A stretch of DNA of 64,000 nt from Cryptomeria japonica. Lineage: Eukaryota > Streptophyta > Pinopsida > Cupressales > Cupressaceae. Positions 46,621 through 59,235 of the stretch are shown here, in pieces. The position numbers and the translations under genes are program-made. How positions within the stretch are numbered: the first letter of the stretch is position 1; the number at the start of each line of letters is the position of its first letter. The notes under the pieces were generated by a model. The model saw only the letters and a list, made by a program, of their open reading frames with translations. It did not search any database and had not been told where the DNA came from. Location: assembly GCF_030272615.1 (NCBI RefSeq), contig NC_081410.1, positions 188,264,119-188,328,118 on the forward strand. Direction: 5' to 3'.

Positions 46621-48063
46621 ATGTATAAGAGGGATGCACCGAAGCTGAACAAGTCAAGTTTCTCTACATGGCAGAAAAGGATGAAGCTACATCTATCAGG
46701 AGTTGGAGATTATGTTGTATACTATCTGGAGAATGATTTTGTCACTCCAAGAACCTATCCATTGACTATGGAAGAGATAAAGACAAAGCGGGAACATATT
46801 CAAGCAATGATTGAAATAACATCTGCATTGACCGATTCAAAGTTTAATGATCTAGAAGGCTGCAATGATGCAAAGGCAATGTGGGATAAGCTCATATCAG
46901 TATATGGAGGAGATCAACATGTTCAAAGAGAAAAAGTAGATAGTCTAAGAGGACAACTTGAATCTATGAGGATGAATGAAGGTGATAACATAACTCAGTA
47001 CAGTACAAGACTAAAGGAGATTGTCAATCAAATCAAAGGAGCAGGTGGAACTATTGAAGAAAAGGATATAACAAGTAACTTGTTAAGAACTCTTCTACCA
47101 ACTTATGCAATCCGAGTCTCTGTAATCAATGAATTGAGGTCTATACCTAATATACCAGTCTCTTTAGATGCTACTATTGGTAAGCTACATGCATTTGAGT
47201 TAAGTAATTTTGATAACAGTGGATCTTCGATAAATAAAGTTGAATCTGCATTTAGTTCTTTTCATCTTGATGAATCTAATGATTTTAATGAAAGAAAGTA
47301 TAAGTACTCTGAAGGAGATCACAGTGGAGCAAGTGAAAGATTTCGTAAGAACATGGAGGCAGTACACAAACTGTATGAGGAAATCAGAAAGCAAGAAGAG
47401 TTTGAAGCACTATTAGCCAAAAGGTTACCGAGAGGCAAAGGTAAGTATAAAGGAAAACTACCTTTGAAATGTTTCAATTGTGATAAGATAGGACATATGG
47501 CTTCTAATTGTCCTGACAAATATTCTACTGAAAAGAGAGATTACCGAGATGATAGACAGAAAGATAACTATCATAGAGGACACCGAGACTTCAGAAGAAG
47601 AGATAGAAAGACATGCCTAATAGCTGATGAGGAATCCAACGATGATAAATCAGATGATACTGATACAGAGGAAGTAGTTTATGTGGCTATCAAGGATGGA
47701 TCAGATGAAGAAAGGTATGAAGAAAAAGGCCTAATATCTCACATAAACACTAATGATTCTTGGATTATAGATAGTGGATGCTCACATCATATGACAGGAG
47801 ATAAACACAAGTTTGTTATGTTAGAAGATTATGATGGAGGCTATGTTAGATTTGGTAATGATGCACCATGTCCGGTGAGAGGTAAAGGATCTATAACACT
47901 TCTTGATAATGCAAGATGCAATGTTGTTTATTGGGTTGAAGGTTTGAAATACAATTTGTTGAGTGTAACACAGCTAAACAACACAGGTTACCAAATAGAA
48001 TTTCAAAAGGGAATTGTCAAAGTTCATGACAAAAATGGAAAGTTAGCTGCTACCGGGACATAA
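46621..48063 (+). pseudogene. C2 Gag and protease
   Basis: Open for 480 codons from MYKRDAPKLNKSSFSTW, the usual start of copia Gag (UBN2-type capsid). LNELRSIPNIPVSLDATIGKL-like sequence ends the capsid, the zinc knuckle is CFNCDKIGHMASNC (about residue 280-295), and the protease shows WIIDSGCSHHMTGDKHKF with an intact D-S-G. YNLLSVTQLNNTGYQ follows. The frame ends at TAA (48061-48063) just after the protease, with the pre-integrase region continuing in broken frames, so the stop is likely a decay event. The enzyme part would process Gag-Pol. Confidence 0.9.
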
Positions 48064-49020
48064 ACAAAAGGTAACACGTTTCACCTTGACTCAACTCGGA
48101 ATAAGTGTTTGCATGCAAAGTTAGATGATACCTAGTTATGGCATAAAAGGTTTTGTCATGTCAATTTTGATAATCTGATCAAAATAAGTAAGAAGCACAA
48201 AGTAAGAGGTCTACCGAGTCTTGAAAAACTTGATAATGCTATGTGCCAAGGATGCCAGATGGGTAAGATGACAAGATCAAGTTTTACAAGTCTTACACTT
48301 CTAAGGGAATTTTAGATCTAGTGCACACTGATCTTTGTGGTCCTATGAAAGTTCAAAGTTATTATGGTGATAAATATTTCATATTATTTGTGGATGACTA
48401 TTCAAAGATGATGTCAGTAATGTTTTTAAAAGAAAAATCAGAAGCTTTTCAAATGTTTAAATGGTACAAGGCAAGAGTTGAAAATGAAACCAGAAGACAA
48501 CTGAAATGTCTTAGATCAGATAGAGGAGGAGAGTTCACATTTGATGAGTTCAACTTATTTTGCAATGATCATGGTATTAAAAGACAAGTCTCTGGACCAA
48601 GAACTCCATAACATAATGGAATAGCTGAGAGAAAAAATAGATCTATTGTGGATTGTGCTAGAACACTGATGATTGAAAAGAAGGTGCCACAAACATTTTG
48701 GAGAGAAGCAATAAGCATAGTAGTTTACACCCTGAATCGAGTTCAATTAAAGAAAGGTACTTTGAAGACACCATATGAAATCTGGTATGATAAGAAACCT
48801 AATGTTAGTTAATTTAAAATCTTTGGAAGTAGATGCTATGTTCATAAAGATGATAGAAATGGCAAATTTGATCAGAAAAGTGAAGAAGGAACGTTTCTAG
48901 GATATTCTTCTAGAAGCAAAGCATTTAAATGTCTGATCAAATCATCTAACAAAATAGTAGAAAGTGCAAATGTGAAAATTGATGAATTTGCATAAAGAAA
49001 TGATGAAGGAAATTCCAAGG
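48064..49020 (+). pseudogene. C2 integrase
   Basis: The zinc-binding pre-integrase part (48064-48290) shows LWHKRFCHVNFDNL and CQGCQMGKMTRSSF, broken by a stop and a frameshift. 48321-48611 is open with HTDLCGP (first Asp) and RSDRGGEF (second Asp); the Glu lies in HNGIAERKNRS right after a TAA at 48609 that replaces a Gln codon. GYSSRSKAFKCL closes the domain. Two more stops near 48810 and 48993. The frame is the same as that of RT. Confidence 0.88.
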
Positions 49021-50801
49021 AACCAGAAGACTATGATGAATTTGTCTATGTTCAACCAAGAAGTCCTACCGAGAAGACTGTTGAAGAAAATGAACAGAAT
49101 ATGCAGTTACCGAGTGATGAAGAAGATCATAGAGAGCCTACCGAGCCTGTATTAGCCAAGTATGTCAGAAGACATCATGCACCAAGTCAGATTATAGGAG
49201 ATAAGGATGATCTAGTGATGACAAGGAACAAACTGAGACAAAACACATGTTTGATATCTGAATTTGAACTGAGAATAGTGAAAGAGGCATTTAACAGTGA
49301 AGATTGGATAAATGCTATGACAGAAGAGATTGATCAAATCAAGAAGAATGACACATGGACACTAATCCCAAGACCAAAGGAAAAAAATGTAATCGGTACA
49401 AAGTGGATTTTCATAAACAAGCTAAATGAAAAAGGAGAGGTCATTCGGAACAAAGCAAGACTAGTTTGCAAAGGTTACGCTCAAGAAGAAGGAATTGATT
49501 ATGGTGAAACTTTTGCACCTGTTGCTAGACTTGAAGGAGTAAGAACATTGTTGGCCTATGTTGCTTTCAAAAATTTCAAGGTATATCAAATGGATGTCAA
49601 ATCTGCATTTCTGAATGGAATATTAGAAGAAGAAGTTTTCATTGAACAACCTGAAGGATTTGTTGAAGACAATAATAAAGATCGGGTATGTAAATTGAAC
49701 AAAGCTTTATATGGTTTGAAACAAGCACCAAGAGCATGGTATGAAAGATTGCACTCTTATTTGATTAAGATTGGTTTTATAAGGACAAGTGAGAACAGCA
49801 ACATGTACATGAAGAATGATGAAAATGGAATACTGATCTCAGTCATATTTGTTGATGATATTATATTTTGTGGAAATGACTCTTTATGCAAGAACTTTGG
49901 AAATGAAATGAGCAAAGAATTTGAGATGTCATTAATCAGTGAGATAAAGTATTTTATAGGTTTACAGATACTGCAACTGAAAAATGAGATTTTCATTACT
50001 CAATCCAAGTACATAAAGGAAATCTTGAAGAAATTTGGAATGGAGGATTCAAAACCAGTAAGTACTCCTATGACTACCAACTGTAAATTATCAAATAATG
50101 ATGAATCTGCATCTATTGATGAGACACTTTACCGATCCATGATTGGAAAGCTACAATATGTTGTTCACAATAGACCAAACATAGCACATGCAGTAGGTAT
50201 AGTTGCAAGATTCTCTACAAATCCTAAGGAAACACACATGACAGCAATCAAAAGAATTTTTAGATACTTGAAAGGCACAGAGGATTATGGCTTAGTATAT
50301 CAAAAAGGAAATGATTTTGGTTTAAAAGTTTATACTAATGCTGATTGGGCACGCAACATTGATGATAGAAAAAGCACAAGTGGAGGAGCTTTCTTTTTAG
50401 GAGAAAGACTAGTGAGTTGGCTTAGCAAGAAACAAGGATGTGTTTCACAGTCAACAGCAGAAGCTGAATATGTTGTTGCAGCATTGAATTGTACCAACAT
50501 TGCATGGATCAAACAATTGTTGGAAGGTATAAATGAGAAAGTTACCTAGCCAGTAACTATATTCTGTGACAATACTAGTGCCATTAATATTTCAAAGAAT
50601 CCTGTTATGCACTCTAAGACAAAGCACATGTCTATCAAATATCATTATCTTAGAGAATAAGCTCAAGAGAAGAAAGTGGTGTTGGAGTATGTTAGCACAA
50701 AGGAACAAATAGCAGATATCTTCACCAAACCACTACCAAGGGACACTTTTGAATATCTTAGAAGTAAGTTAGGGGTCTTACCCCTATCTTCTACTCACTG
50801 A
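49021..50801 (+). pseudogene. C2 reverse transcriptase and RNase H
   Basis: 49101-50549 is open for 482 codons: a charged linker, [54 protein letters not shown], and catalytic FVDDIIFCG. RNase H follows with [19 protein letters not shown] (Asp to Asn in the first position compared with YTDAD), [10 protein letters not shown] and FCDNTSAI. Stops at 50547 and 50658 break the RNase H. The end is KLGVLPLSSTH with TGA at 50799-50801. Confidence 0.92.
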
Positions 50802-51256
50802 CCGAGTTCGGTGAAAGCATCAACCTGATGACTCTAATGAATATCTTTTGGGAGTTGATGCTGATTTATACACTTTAGGATGTTTTCTAAAGGTGTACAG
50901 GAAATAATACAGGAAATATTACAGGGAACAGGAAATGAAGACAAATGCTCTGACTGTGACTCAGTTGATACACAACAGTAGGAAATAACTTCTTACAAAA
51001 AGTAATTATGTTTTAGTTCTTTACTTTTTGGCATTGTTGTCAAAGGGGGAGAAGATTACTACAAAGAGGAGAAGACTAATATAGAGGAAGAAGACCTATC
51101 AGGGGAGAAGACTAAAAGAAAATTGAGCAAACTACAGATTAGAAAGAAGACTGAAACCAGGAATAAGTCTAATGTATAGGGGAGAGCATTTCAGCATTTC
51201 AGAATCACAGCAATCCAAATCTTTTAAGGTCAAATCAATTGGTTTTTCCATCAATG
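50802..51256 (+). other. C2 3' untranslated region with upstream purine tract
   Basis: No ORF. TGTCAAAGGGGGAGAAGATT at about 51038-51057 is a second purine tract 215 bases before the real one. The region between is rich in AGAAGACTA repeats (51050-51180). Confidence 0.6.
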
Positions 51257-51270
51257 CCAAAGGGGGAGAT
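51257..51270 (+). promoter_or_regulatory. C2 polypurine tract
   Basis: CCAAAGGGGGAGAT immediately before the 3' LTR. Confidence 0.9.
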
Positions 51271-52790
51271 TGTTGGCAACATAGCTTTATAACAGACAAT
51301 GAAAGATTTTTGGCATTTCAATAAGGATATTGAGAAGGTTGTTGATGATTATGGATATAACTGATTAAAGATGTTTACTATCTTGATATTATTATTTTGT
51401 CATTGATGTCAAGAAATTGATTTTTTAATTCAGTATGATGTTGCCATATCTTGAGAAGTATGCTATGAAGATTATAAAGATGTCAATAAAAGACACAGGA
51501 AAGAATATGATGAATAAGGGGAAGAATAAGGTATTTAATGGGCAACTAATACCGAGTCAGACAATGATGAGATCATGATGTTTTAGATTGTTTTAACATC
51601 ATACATATGTTGTAAAATGTAAAGGTTAATACTATACTATGTTATCAAGCAAAGAACCTAGTCGATAAACCCTAAGGAACCTAGTTGGTTAATGAAGACG
51701 AAATGTCTACCGAGTGAAGTTTAGTATTCACCGAGTTGTTACCAAGTTGTAATCGAGCTATAATAGAATGCATTAAATGTTTACATGTGGTATTTAATGA
51801 AGGAAGCTGATGAGATGGAACTGATCAATGATTGGTGAGCCGTGAACGAAGTTTGTTAATGAATCTAAGGCAATGAAAAGTCAGCATGAAGATCTATAGC
51901 TCAGATTGAACCGCAATAACCTGGCACAAGTTCCAAGACTATTATGCAAGTTCCAAGGCGGGGTAAAATGTTTACAGATCGAAATATGCATTGAACCTGG
52001 AAAAGATTGAAGATCTAATGGCTATGATTGATCATGGGAAATGTGATCAAGGAGATTAAGCAGTTACCTGATTGTTTATAAATAAGAAACTGTTGATAAA
52101 CAATATATGCAGACAAGTGTATGCACAGGGATGCTACATAGTGATTACCGAGCACAGAAGCTTGAAGACCTATTAGAATAACAGAGTATAGAAGCCTAGC
52201 AGATAGACAAGATTAGTTCTATGTCTAGATTGTATTGAACAAATAGGAATCTGCTTTAGCATTTTAGATGTGAAGTTGCAGATAGATTTTATTACTATTA
52301 TTTTGTGAAAGTGACAGAAAATCTCTTAACCGAGTGGACTTAACAGTCTTATTTGTAAAACCCTCTAGCAAGGTGACATTCTAATTGAGTGTTTGAAATC
52401 GTTTAACAAAGTCACTTCTAACAAAGTGAAGATCCTAACAGATCTGAGGGAAATTCCTTAACTGGGTCACATCTACCAATGTGTTTGTAATCTTTAACAG
52501 GATTTTCTTTTAACCGAGCATACTCTAGAAGAGTATATTTCTTAGTGGGTCCGAAATCTCACAGTGGTTTTCCCTATTTGGGTTTCCACATTAAATCTGG
52601 TGTTATGAGGTTTATGATGTTCATATGCTTTTGAGTTTGCATGTTTGACAGTTTTGGTTATATTACTGATATACATGTTACCGAGGTTGAATCTGATGTT
52701 TTTATGGATGATTAAGTTTGTATGATTCACCCCCCCCTCTCATCTTGTTGGCTATTGGATCTGTACTTATATTAAGTATCAGAACTATCA
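51271..52790 (+). repeat. C2 3' LTR
   Basis: 1520 bp, colinear with 45035-46556. The C-rich box GATTCACCCCCCCCTCTCAT is at 52724-52743, followed by GTACT target duplication after 52790. Confidence 0.95.
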
Positions 52791-52795
52791 GTACT

Positions 52796-54337
52796 AGTTT
52801 TGACCATGCAATCAAAGTTTACATGACATAGTCTCTTATGCCATAACCAACTTTCATCTATATGTGCAATCAAGCATGCCTTTTCACTGTTATTCAAATG
52901 AAAGATATTACCTCTAGTCTGATTACCAATTGCAATTTCCAAACCAGTTCTATTCATGATTTTGCATTTTCCATTTTTAAATTGTAACTGAAATCCCTTC
53001 TCAACTAATTGACCAACACTTAAAAGATTATGCTTTAATCCTTCAACATAGTAGACATTGTCAGTGTTATGCTTACCATCAAGAGATATTGAACCCTTAC
53101 CTTTGATTGAACAAGCTTTGTCATCTCCAAATCTTACTAAACCTCCATTGTATTCTTGAAAGTTCAAGAATTTACCTTTGTCTCTTGTCATATGATGTGA
53201 GCATTCTGAGTCAATGATCCATTCATCCTTTACTTCAACTTTAGCTACTAGTGCTTGTTCTATAGGTTGAACAGTAGGTGTCGGTTGATCTTCTGTTATA
53301 GCAACAAAAACCCATCCATTGTCTATTGGATCCTCATCAGAATCATCAGTCACACCTTCATCAGCAATGTAACAAGATTTGTCTTTGTTCTTCTTAAATC
53401 TGTATCTCTGATATTCAGGATTAGGCTTGTATGTTCTTCTAGCTTCTTCTCTTAGTCTAGCATGTCTATCAGGGCATCTAGAAGCCATATGACCAATTTT
53501 ATTGCAGTTGAAACATTTAAAGGGTGTTTTACCTTCATACTTACTTCCAACTGGACCTTTTGGCATTTTCCTTGCAAATAGTGTTTCATGTTCTTCAAGC
53601 TCTTCATTTTCCTTCCTAGTTTCTTCAAGTTCTCTTGCATAAAAGGCTTTCCAGTCTGATTTGTCAAATGATGGAGCAGATGATGTTGATGCTTTAAAGG
53701 CTAAATCTGTCTTTATAGTAGCAAGAGGACCAAATTCCTCAATTTCAAAGGCTGAAAGTTTTCCAATCAATGTATCCCTAGTTACTGATGTATTAGGCAT
53801 TGTTCTCAACTCATTTATAGCAGTAACCTTCATTTTATATGCCAGTGGCAATCCTCTTAAGATTTTTGAAACAATTTCATCCTCACTTAGGGTTCTTCCA
53901 CAACATTTAATACCCAAAACAATTTCATTTACTCTTTCCATAAAAGCAGAAATTCTTTCATCTTCTTCCATTTTCAGATGTTCATACCTGACTCGGAAGC
54001 TTTCAAGTTTTGCAATCTTGACTGTGGAATCTCCTTCATTTAGTGTTTCCAAATGATCCCAAATAGCTTTAGCAGTAGACCTATCTGATAATCCCATGAT
54101 TTTTTGATCTGATAATGCACTCAAAAGTGCTTCTCTTGCTTTGCAATCATTCTCCTCATCTTTAGCTAAGGTAGTTGGAGCAGTCTGACCAGCTACAGCA
54201 GCAGTATAACCATTCTTTTTAACTTCCCAGATGTCTTTACCAATGCAATTCAGATGTGTCTCCATCCTGATCTTCCATATCCCATAGTTGGTTCCATCAA
54301 GTTTAGGACTGTCCTTCCTAAAATAATTAGTAGACAT
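52796..54337 (-). pseudogene. C1 Gag and protease
   Basis: Starts MSTNYFRKDSPKLDGTNYG at 54337 and stays open to the C2 junction, over 510 codons. UBN2-type capsid, zinc knuckle CFNCNKIGHMASRC (about residue 275-290), protease reading WIIDSECSHHMTRDKGKF. The Gly of D-S-G is Glu, a single G-to-A change that should abolish the protease. HNLLSVGQLVEKGF follows, then the pre-integrase LWHKRLCHVNFD, cut at 52796 by C2. The other half resumes at 45034. Confidence 0.9.
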
Positions 54338-54379
54338 TGGATCTCCTCAAGTTGTTAAACTTTTACAAAAGAGGACTAA

Positions 54380-54391
54380 GATCGGATACCA
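54380..54391 (-). promoter_or_regulatory. C1 primer binding site, initiator tRNA-Met (degenerate)
   Basis: Minus strand TGGTATCCGATC, two mismatches to TGGTATCAGAGC, two bases inside the 5' LTR. Confidence 0.75.
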
Positions 54392-54393
54392 AT

Positions 54394-55453
54394 TGTTAGG
54401 TTCCAGAGACAACTGAGAGGCGGGGTGAATCAGTTGTTTAATAAATTCAAACCAAAAACTATTTAACCAACTTAATGCTTAATACCGGTAAACCAATTAA
54501 GTATGCCGGTAGATAGTGTTAATAGTAAATTGCTATACCGGTAAAGATTAATGCATGAAACATAAACATAAAGTCATCCACAACACTTAACACCAATATT
54601 TGTACATGGAAACCCTGTAAGGGGAAAAACCACGGTGGGAAACCTTACCCACAATCAGATGATACTACTGCAGATAGTAAGTGTACATAAATGGGGTCTG
54701 CACATTCAGAAAGACCAACAGCCTAGAGCTCACTGCTCAATCACAAAATGGGAGTCACACTGACTATAGTTGGATGGTTAAATCCAATAAGAATGTATTG
54801 TACAAAATAGCATCTTCATATGTTGGATTCAGTACCGGTGTAATGTTGATATGCTTCTACAAAAACCTAGCTTCACCTTCAAATAATGTCTTCATGTATA
54901 CCTCTGCTTAATCTTGCATATACCTTCTCACAATTCTTCTTCGCCTTCCACATTCGATCTTACAAATAAGATCTTACATTTATACCACAACCTAAGACCA
55001 ATTTTAGTAGGTCGGCTCTACAAGATATTACAATAAAAATATTTTACAAACAATATAATATCCGATGCAATAACCGATTAAACATGTCAGCTTAATGCAT
55101 TTACAACAATAATAAATCATCTCCATAGCATGCCATGTTGATCTGGAAAAGATAAACCTGTCGGTGTAACCCTAGATAACCCTCGACCTATTTGCCGGTA
55201 AAAGCAAATATGCAAATATGAATATACCAATGATTAATTTTTCAAAACAAAGTGTCCACACGATGTCTTCGACATTATCAAGTGTCTTCCATATCATTCC
55301 AAGTGTCGATGAACATTATATCCTGTCGGTGAACCATATACCAGTAATTGTGCAATAGTTACTTGTTTGCCAGTGAATGTTGCTGGATCTCCAAAGTGCT
55401 AGTGTTTCAGTAGATGTTGACATCAATGACAAAACCATACCAAAATACCAACA
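54394..55453 (-). repeat. C1 5' LTR (right copy)
   Basis: 1060 bp, TG to CA. The hairpin is intact here: arms CAACTGA (54410-54416) and TCAGTTG (54430-54436) around GAGGCGGGGTGAA. Colinear with 41003-42065. Confidence 0.92.
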
Positions 55454-57664
55454 GTGCCTCCATCTATCAAAACACATTTGACTCTGTGTTTATGGAACAT
55501 GGCTTCGATATGAAATGGTTGGTTATGTGGATGATTTAGCGAGTTGTCATCTTCTTCAGAGAAGGTCAGATAGTGAGGTGAAGTCAGATGGCCCACCATA
55601 GATTGAAACCGATCAATATCTTGATCTTTTGGAACATTAGTTGTGAGCAATGCTTTGTCCAGGATCTCTTTGTGAGCAGAATGGATTTTTAGTAATTCAA
55701 AGATGGAAATTTGAGCATTTGTCCTTTTCAACTGTTCAACAACGCTATATCCAGAGGATGATGATGAAGTTAGCCTTTTAAATTTATCAAATGTTGATTC
55801 TTTTTGTTTGTTTGATGAGGCCAGTAGGTTTGACGTCGTTTGAGCAAGTGTTGAAGAACTAGCTCCTTGGAGAGTTACTTTCTTTTGAGAATGGATCATA
55901 GTATTTGCATATAGTGATTCATTTTGTTTATCTTGGATTATAATCACATTGCAATATTCAGACTGGGAAGGCTCAATCATGTTGATGACGTTGTCATTGT
56001 TGGTATAAGTATAATTTACTTTGGCACCTCCTTTGGTTTTTGAGGAATCACCTTGTTCGTAAACAAGTAAGGGGTCTTTAAAAGATTTATGATCAGCATT
56101 TGTCGAGTGATTCCCAACAACACTTTTACCAACGTCTATGAGATCTTGAATCTCATGCTTGAGCTTCATGCAGTTGTTTGTGTTATGACCTTTATTTCGA
56201 TGATAGTCACAGTATTCGTTTTCTCTCCACCATTTTGGTTTGACTTTTGGATCATATGGCCTAGAATTATCTGGTAAGGTTATCAGATCATTTTCCAATA
56301 AAGTCTTGAAAGCGTATTCGTATGACTCTTCCAGAGGAGTGAATCCGCGTTTAGGTTTCGAAAGCCAAGCTTTCTCTTTGAACCACTCTTTTGCTTTCTT
56401 TGGAGGATTTTCTACTATGGTTTCAGCTACTTTGAGTGCTTGTGTGCTTCTAGCCAAGTTAAATATCATGGGCTTTGAGTTGGTTTTAACAGTGTCTACT
56501 ACTCCGTCATTAACAACTTTCTTGTTGTTGTCTTTTCCATATTTCCAATACTTATTCTTTTCTTTAGAGCTAGATCCTGGTTGTGTTTCTTTCCAAGTTG
56601 AGATATCTCCTTTCTTTATAAGCACATCTTCCATTCAGATAGCATTATCTACCATTTTGTTAAATGATGGGTGCACTTGCATTTGGATACTATATTTCAA
56701 TTCAGGGACCATATTGTTGATGAATATATCCATTTTCTCAGAATCTAGGATAGGTCGTGAATACCTAGAGAACATCTTTCTCCAACGTTTGAGGAAAGTT
56801 AGAAAAGGCTCCCATGTTTTTTGTTTGGTATTGCAAAGTTCGATCATAGTAACCAGATGTCAAATGTTGTAGGAGTATTGTTGTAAAAATAGTTGGATGA
56901 GTTCTTCGAAAGTTTTTATTCCCTTAGGTAGGCTTGAAAACCATTCCATAGCTTGTCCTCCCAAACTCCTCGGAAAAAAGGCGCATGAGATACGTTTGAT
57001 CGTACATGAACTCCATACATAAAGCATGGAATTCTCTGATATGGTCTTGGGGATCTGAGGTACAATCATATTTGTCAAATTTTGGGATCTCAACTCGCGA
57101 AAGAAATGGAGGCATGTATAAGTTTTTATCAAACGGAAATGGGCATATTGTCTCTAGAGAATATTGTTTTGGGGATTTATCTTTATTTGTCAGTTCTGTA
57201 ATCTCAGTTTTCAAGGCTTGCAATTGTCTATGTACCATTATTATAGGTGATTCTTCCTTTTTAGTAACGAGAGTTTGAACGTCATATCCAGTAGGAAGTT
57301 TAGCACCTTGTTTTGCTAGTTCTAGAAAATAATCTTCTTTTTCTATAGCCATGATAGCCTTCATCATTTTTCGGAAAATCTTTATCCTTTTGACATTTAT
57401 GAATATTTTTTCTAGAGGTTCAGAGTCTTCAGATTCACTTGATGAGGAATCATTGTCCTTTTCATGAATATTGAGGTTGTCTTCATTGTTTTGTTTTGTT
57501 CTAGGTATAGTAGAAGATAAAGGTTCATCATAAATTGGTATCCCTGATGATGAAGGTTTATCAGTCAGAGGGTCCTCTTCATAAAATGGATTATAGTTAT
57601 ATGAAAAGGGTTGTTCTTTGTCTTTAGCCTCTTTCTTACGAGAACTCCTGGTTTGAATAGGCAT
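55454..57664 (-). pseudogene. G2 Gag and protease N-terminal part
   Basis: Starts MPIQTRSSRKKEAKDKEQ at 57664. The N-terminal part is acidic and Ser-rich. The capsid core (about 56860-57170) has PKFDKYDCTSDPQDHIREF and MEWFSSLPKGIKTFEEL. 56635-56847 has MDIFINNMVPELKYSIQM. The zinc knuckle is CDYHRNKGHNTNNC, same Cys-His-His-Cys type as in G1. The protease begins near 55520 and is cut right after CVLIDGG, its catalytic Asp-Gly-Gly, by C1. Frameshifts near 56924-57000 and stops near 56634 and 56860 break Gag. Confidence 0.87.
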
Positions 57665-58059
57665 TTTTATTGATTGGTGTGACCTAAAGCTGTTTGTGAT
57701 GTAGAAGTCAAGATTAAATTCAGAGCTAGTTGTTCGGTTAATGTATTGTTTGAGGGAAACAACTAAGATTTAATATGGTTTCAGGAAAGATCTATCCTGT
57801 ATAAGACGTTTATCTAAGTTGATCCAAGAGAAGTGACTAAGACTCAATCTAGTTTCAAGAACGATCTATCATGTATAAGATGTTATCTAAGTGACTTAGG
57901 TTTGATAAGTAGTTGATTGAACTAGCTAAAAGATGATCAACAAAATCATGCAACACAAATAGCAGAGGTACGCTGTCTTGATCTGTTTAGGCTCAGGATG
58001 ATGATAACCAATTTAATGCTCGTTGTAGACTATTTTAGGAAAGTTTTCCTGTTCTGAAC

Positions 58060-58400
58060 TGACAAAATCAGAGATTCATACGACAGGTTTAACAGAACCA
58101 GACGACAATTAAATATAGCTTCAGGACGACAACAACAGTGTTTCGTACGAGTTGCTGCCTAGTACCATACGACATATGGGTATGTCTAGAACGACGAACC
58201 AATCAGTGTAATATTTTATCGTACAATACATGACTAAAGCTTAGACGACAATTCTCAGAACCAGACGATAGACAATCAAGATTCGTATGCATAGAATTTG
58301 GGATGAAACGACAGACTGTCAGGACTGATATAATATCGTACGACACATAATATGACACAGGACGATAAATCAGAAGACTCGTACGACTTTTTACTGGACA
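58060..58400 (-). repeat. ACGACA/GTACGA repeats in G2 leader (gag side)
   Basis: Degenerate units such as CAGACGACAATT, GGACGACAACAACAG, TCGTACGAC and AGACGATAGACAA, spaced roughly 25-35 bases. On the element's RNA strand they read TTGTCGTC, the same sense as the plus-strand repeats before the PMD gene at 31594-31810. Confidence 0.65.
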
Positions 58401-59109
58401 GAGGCTAAATTTTGAGTTTTCAATGACTGAGTATGACCAGATTTGAGATGGACTGAGTTTTTGGATTGACTGACAATGAGCAATTTGGGGGTGGACTGAG
58501 TTTTTGATAGCTAAGATAGATTAGTTTGTGACACAGATAAAGTTTCAACTGGGATAGACTAGTTTTGGACAGAGTTTTGACTTAGGATAGACTAGTTTTG
58601 ACACGAATAGTTTTTGATCACTGAGTTGTTTCTTGTTTTCTCCAGTTTTGGTATTTCAGTTTCAGTTTCAGAGATGAAAACATGGAAAAAACATAATATA
58701 AATAATAACTCCAATCACAACATGCAAACCTTATGGAAATTGGTGAGAGAAGAAAACCTTTGCTTGTAGACTCGGGTACACACCCAATAGCTAATCAAAA
58801 TACAGTCGCTGAGTCTGACACAATGGATTCTCAACATCGTATTAGCCGACTCTCAAAGCTAATGGGGGCACAAAATGACAAGTATCTTGGGAGAGTTACT
58901 ATCTCTCTTGCACAAAGATTATCCCCCCTTTCGGAGGTGAACCGAGTAGCTTCTAATTTTAATTGGAACTAGTCAGGGATACGTTCGGTGCATCAAGGTA
59001 TAAACTCAATTAAGAGGTCTCCCAGCCTTGAAAATCAAGGTTTAATATACCTGAGGGTACAAAGGAGAGCTATTCCCGAGCATTGTCGTTGACTTGATTT
59101 TCATCAAAT

Positions 59110-59235
59110 CACGTATATTTTATAATGGGTTGGAGTACTTGGCATTTAGTTGTTCCCACTTCGATCGTTCCCCTCTCACAGACCCTAATGGCTTTAGCCT
59201 TATAGGCTCCTCAGGAGGGTAGGTCTGCTAAAGAT
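59110..59235 (-). promoter_or_regulatory. Conserved Tat leader block (G2 copy)
   Basis: Counterpart of 13470-13582: CGTATATTTTATAATGGGTT, GGAGTACTTGGCATT, CCCACTT, exact TTCCCCTCTCAC, then GGAGGGTAGG and CTAAAG in the same order and spacing. Confidence 0.55.

Larger units (their letters stand above)
45035..52790 (+). mobile_element. C2: Ty1/copia element inserted in C1
   Basis: LTRs 45035-46556 and 51271-52790 both start TGTTGGCAACATAG and end AGAACTATCA. GTACT flanks both ends (45030-45034, 52791-52795), a perfect target duplication. Plus-strand order is primer site, gag, protease, integrase, RT, RNase H, purine tract. It is opposite in orientation to its host C1. LTRs differ at 3 of the first 180 positions, so it is the youngest layer. 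Several stops remain in pol. Confidence 0.95.
41003..55453 (-). mobile_element. C1: Ty1/copia element inserted in the G2 protease
   Basis: LTRs 41003-42065 and 54394-55453 both start TGTTAGGT and end ATACCAACA on the plus strand. Flanks ACGCC (40998-41002) and GTGCC (55454-55458) match at three of five bases, with two transitions; removing C1 plus one flank restores the G2 reading frame, which supports the junction. Domain order on the minus strand is gag, protease, integrase, RT, RNase H, which defines copia. It is interrupted in the pre-integrase region by C2. LTRs differ at about 10 of the first 150 positions, mostly transitions. Confidence 0.92.

Noticed and set aside
58733-58972. Plus-strand ORF of 79 codons in the G2 leader
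   Set aside because: Opposite strand to the element, no domain, not conserved in the G1 leader.
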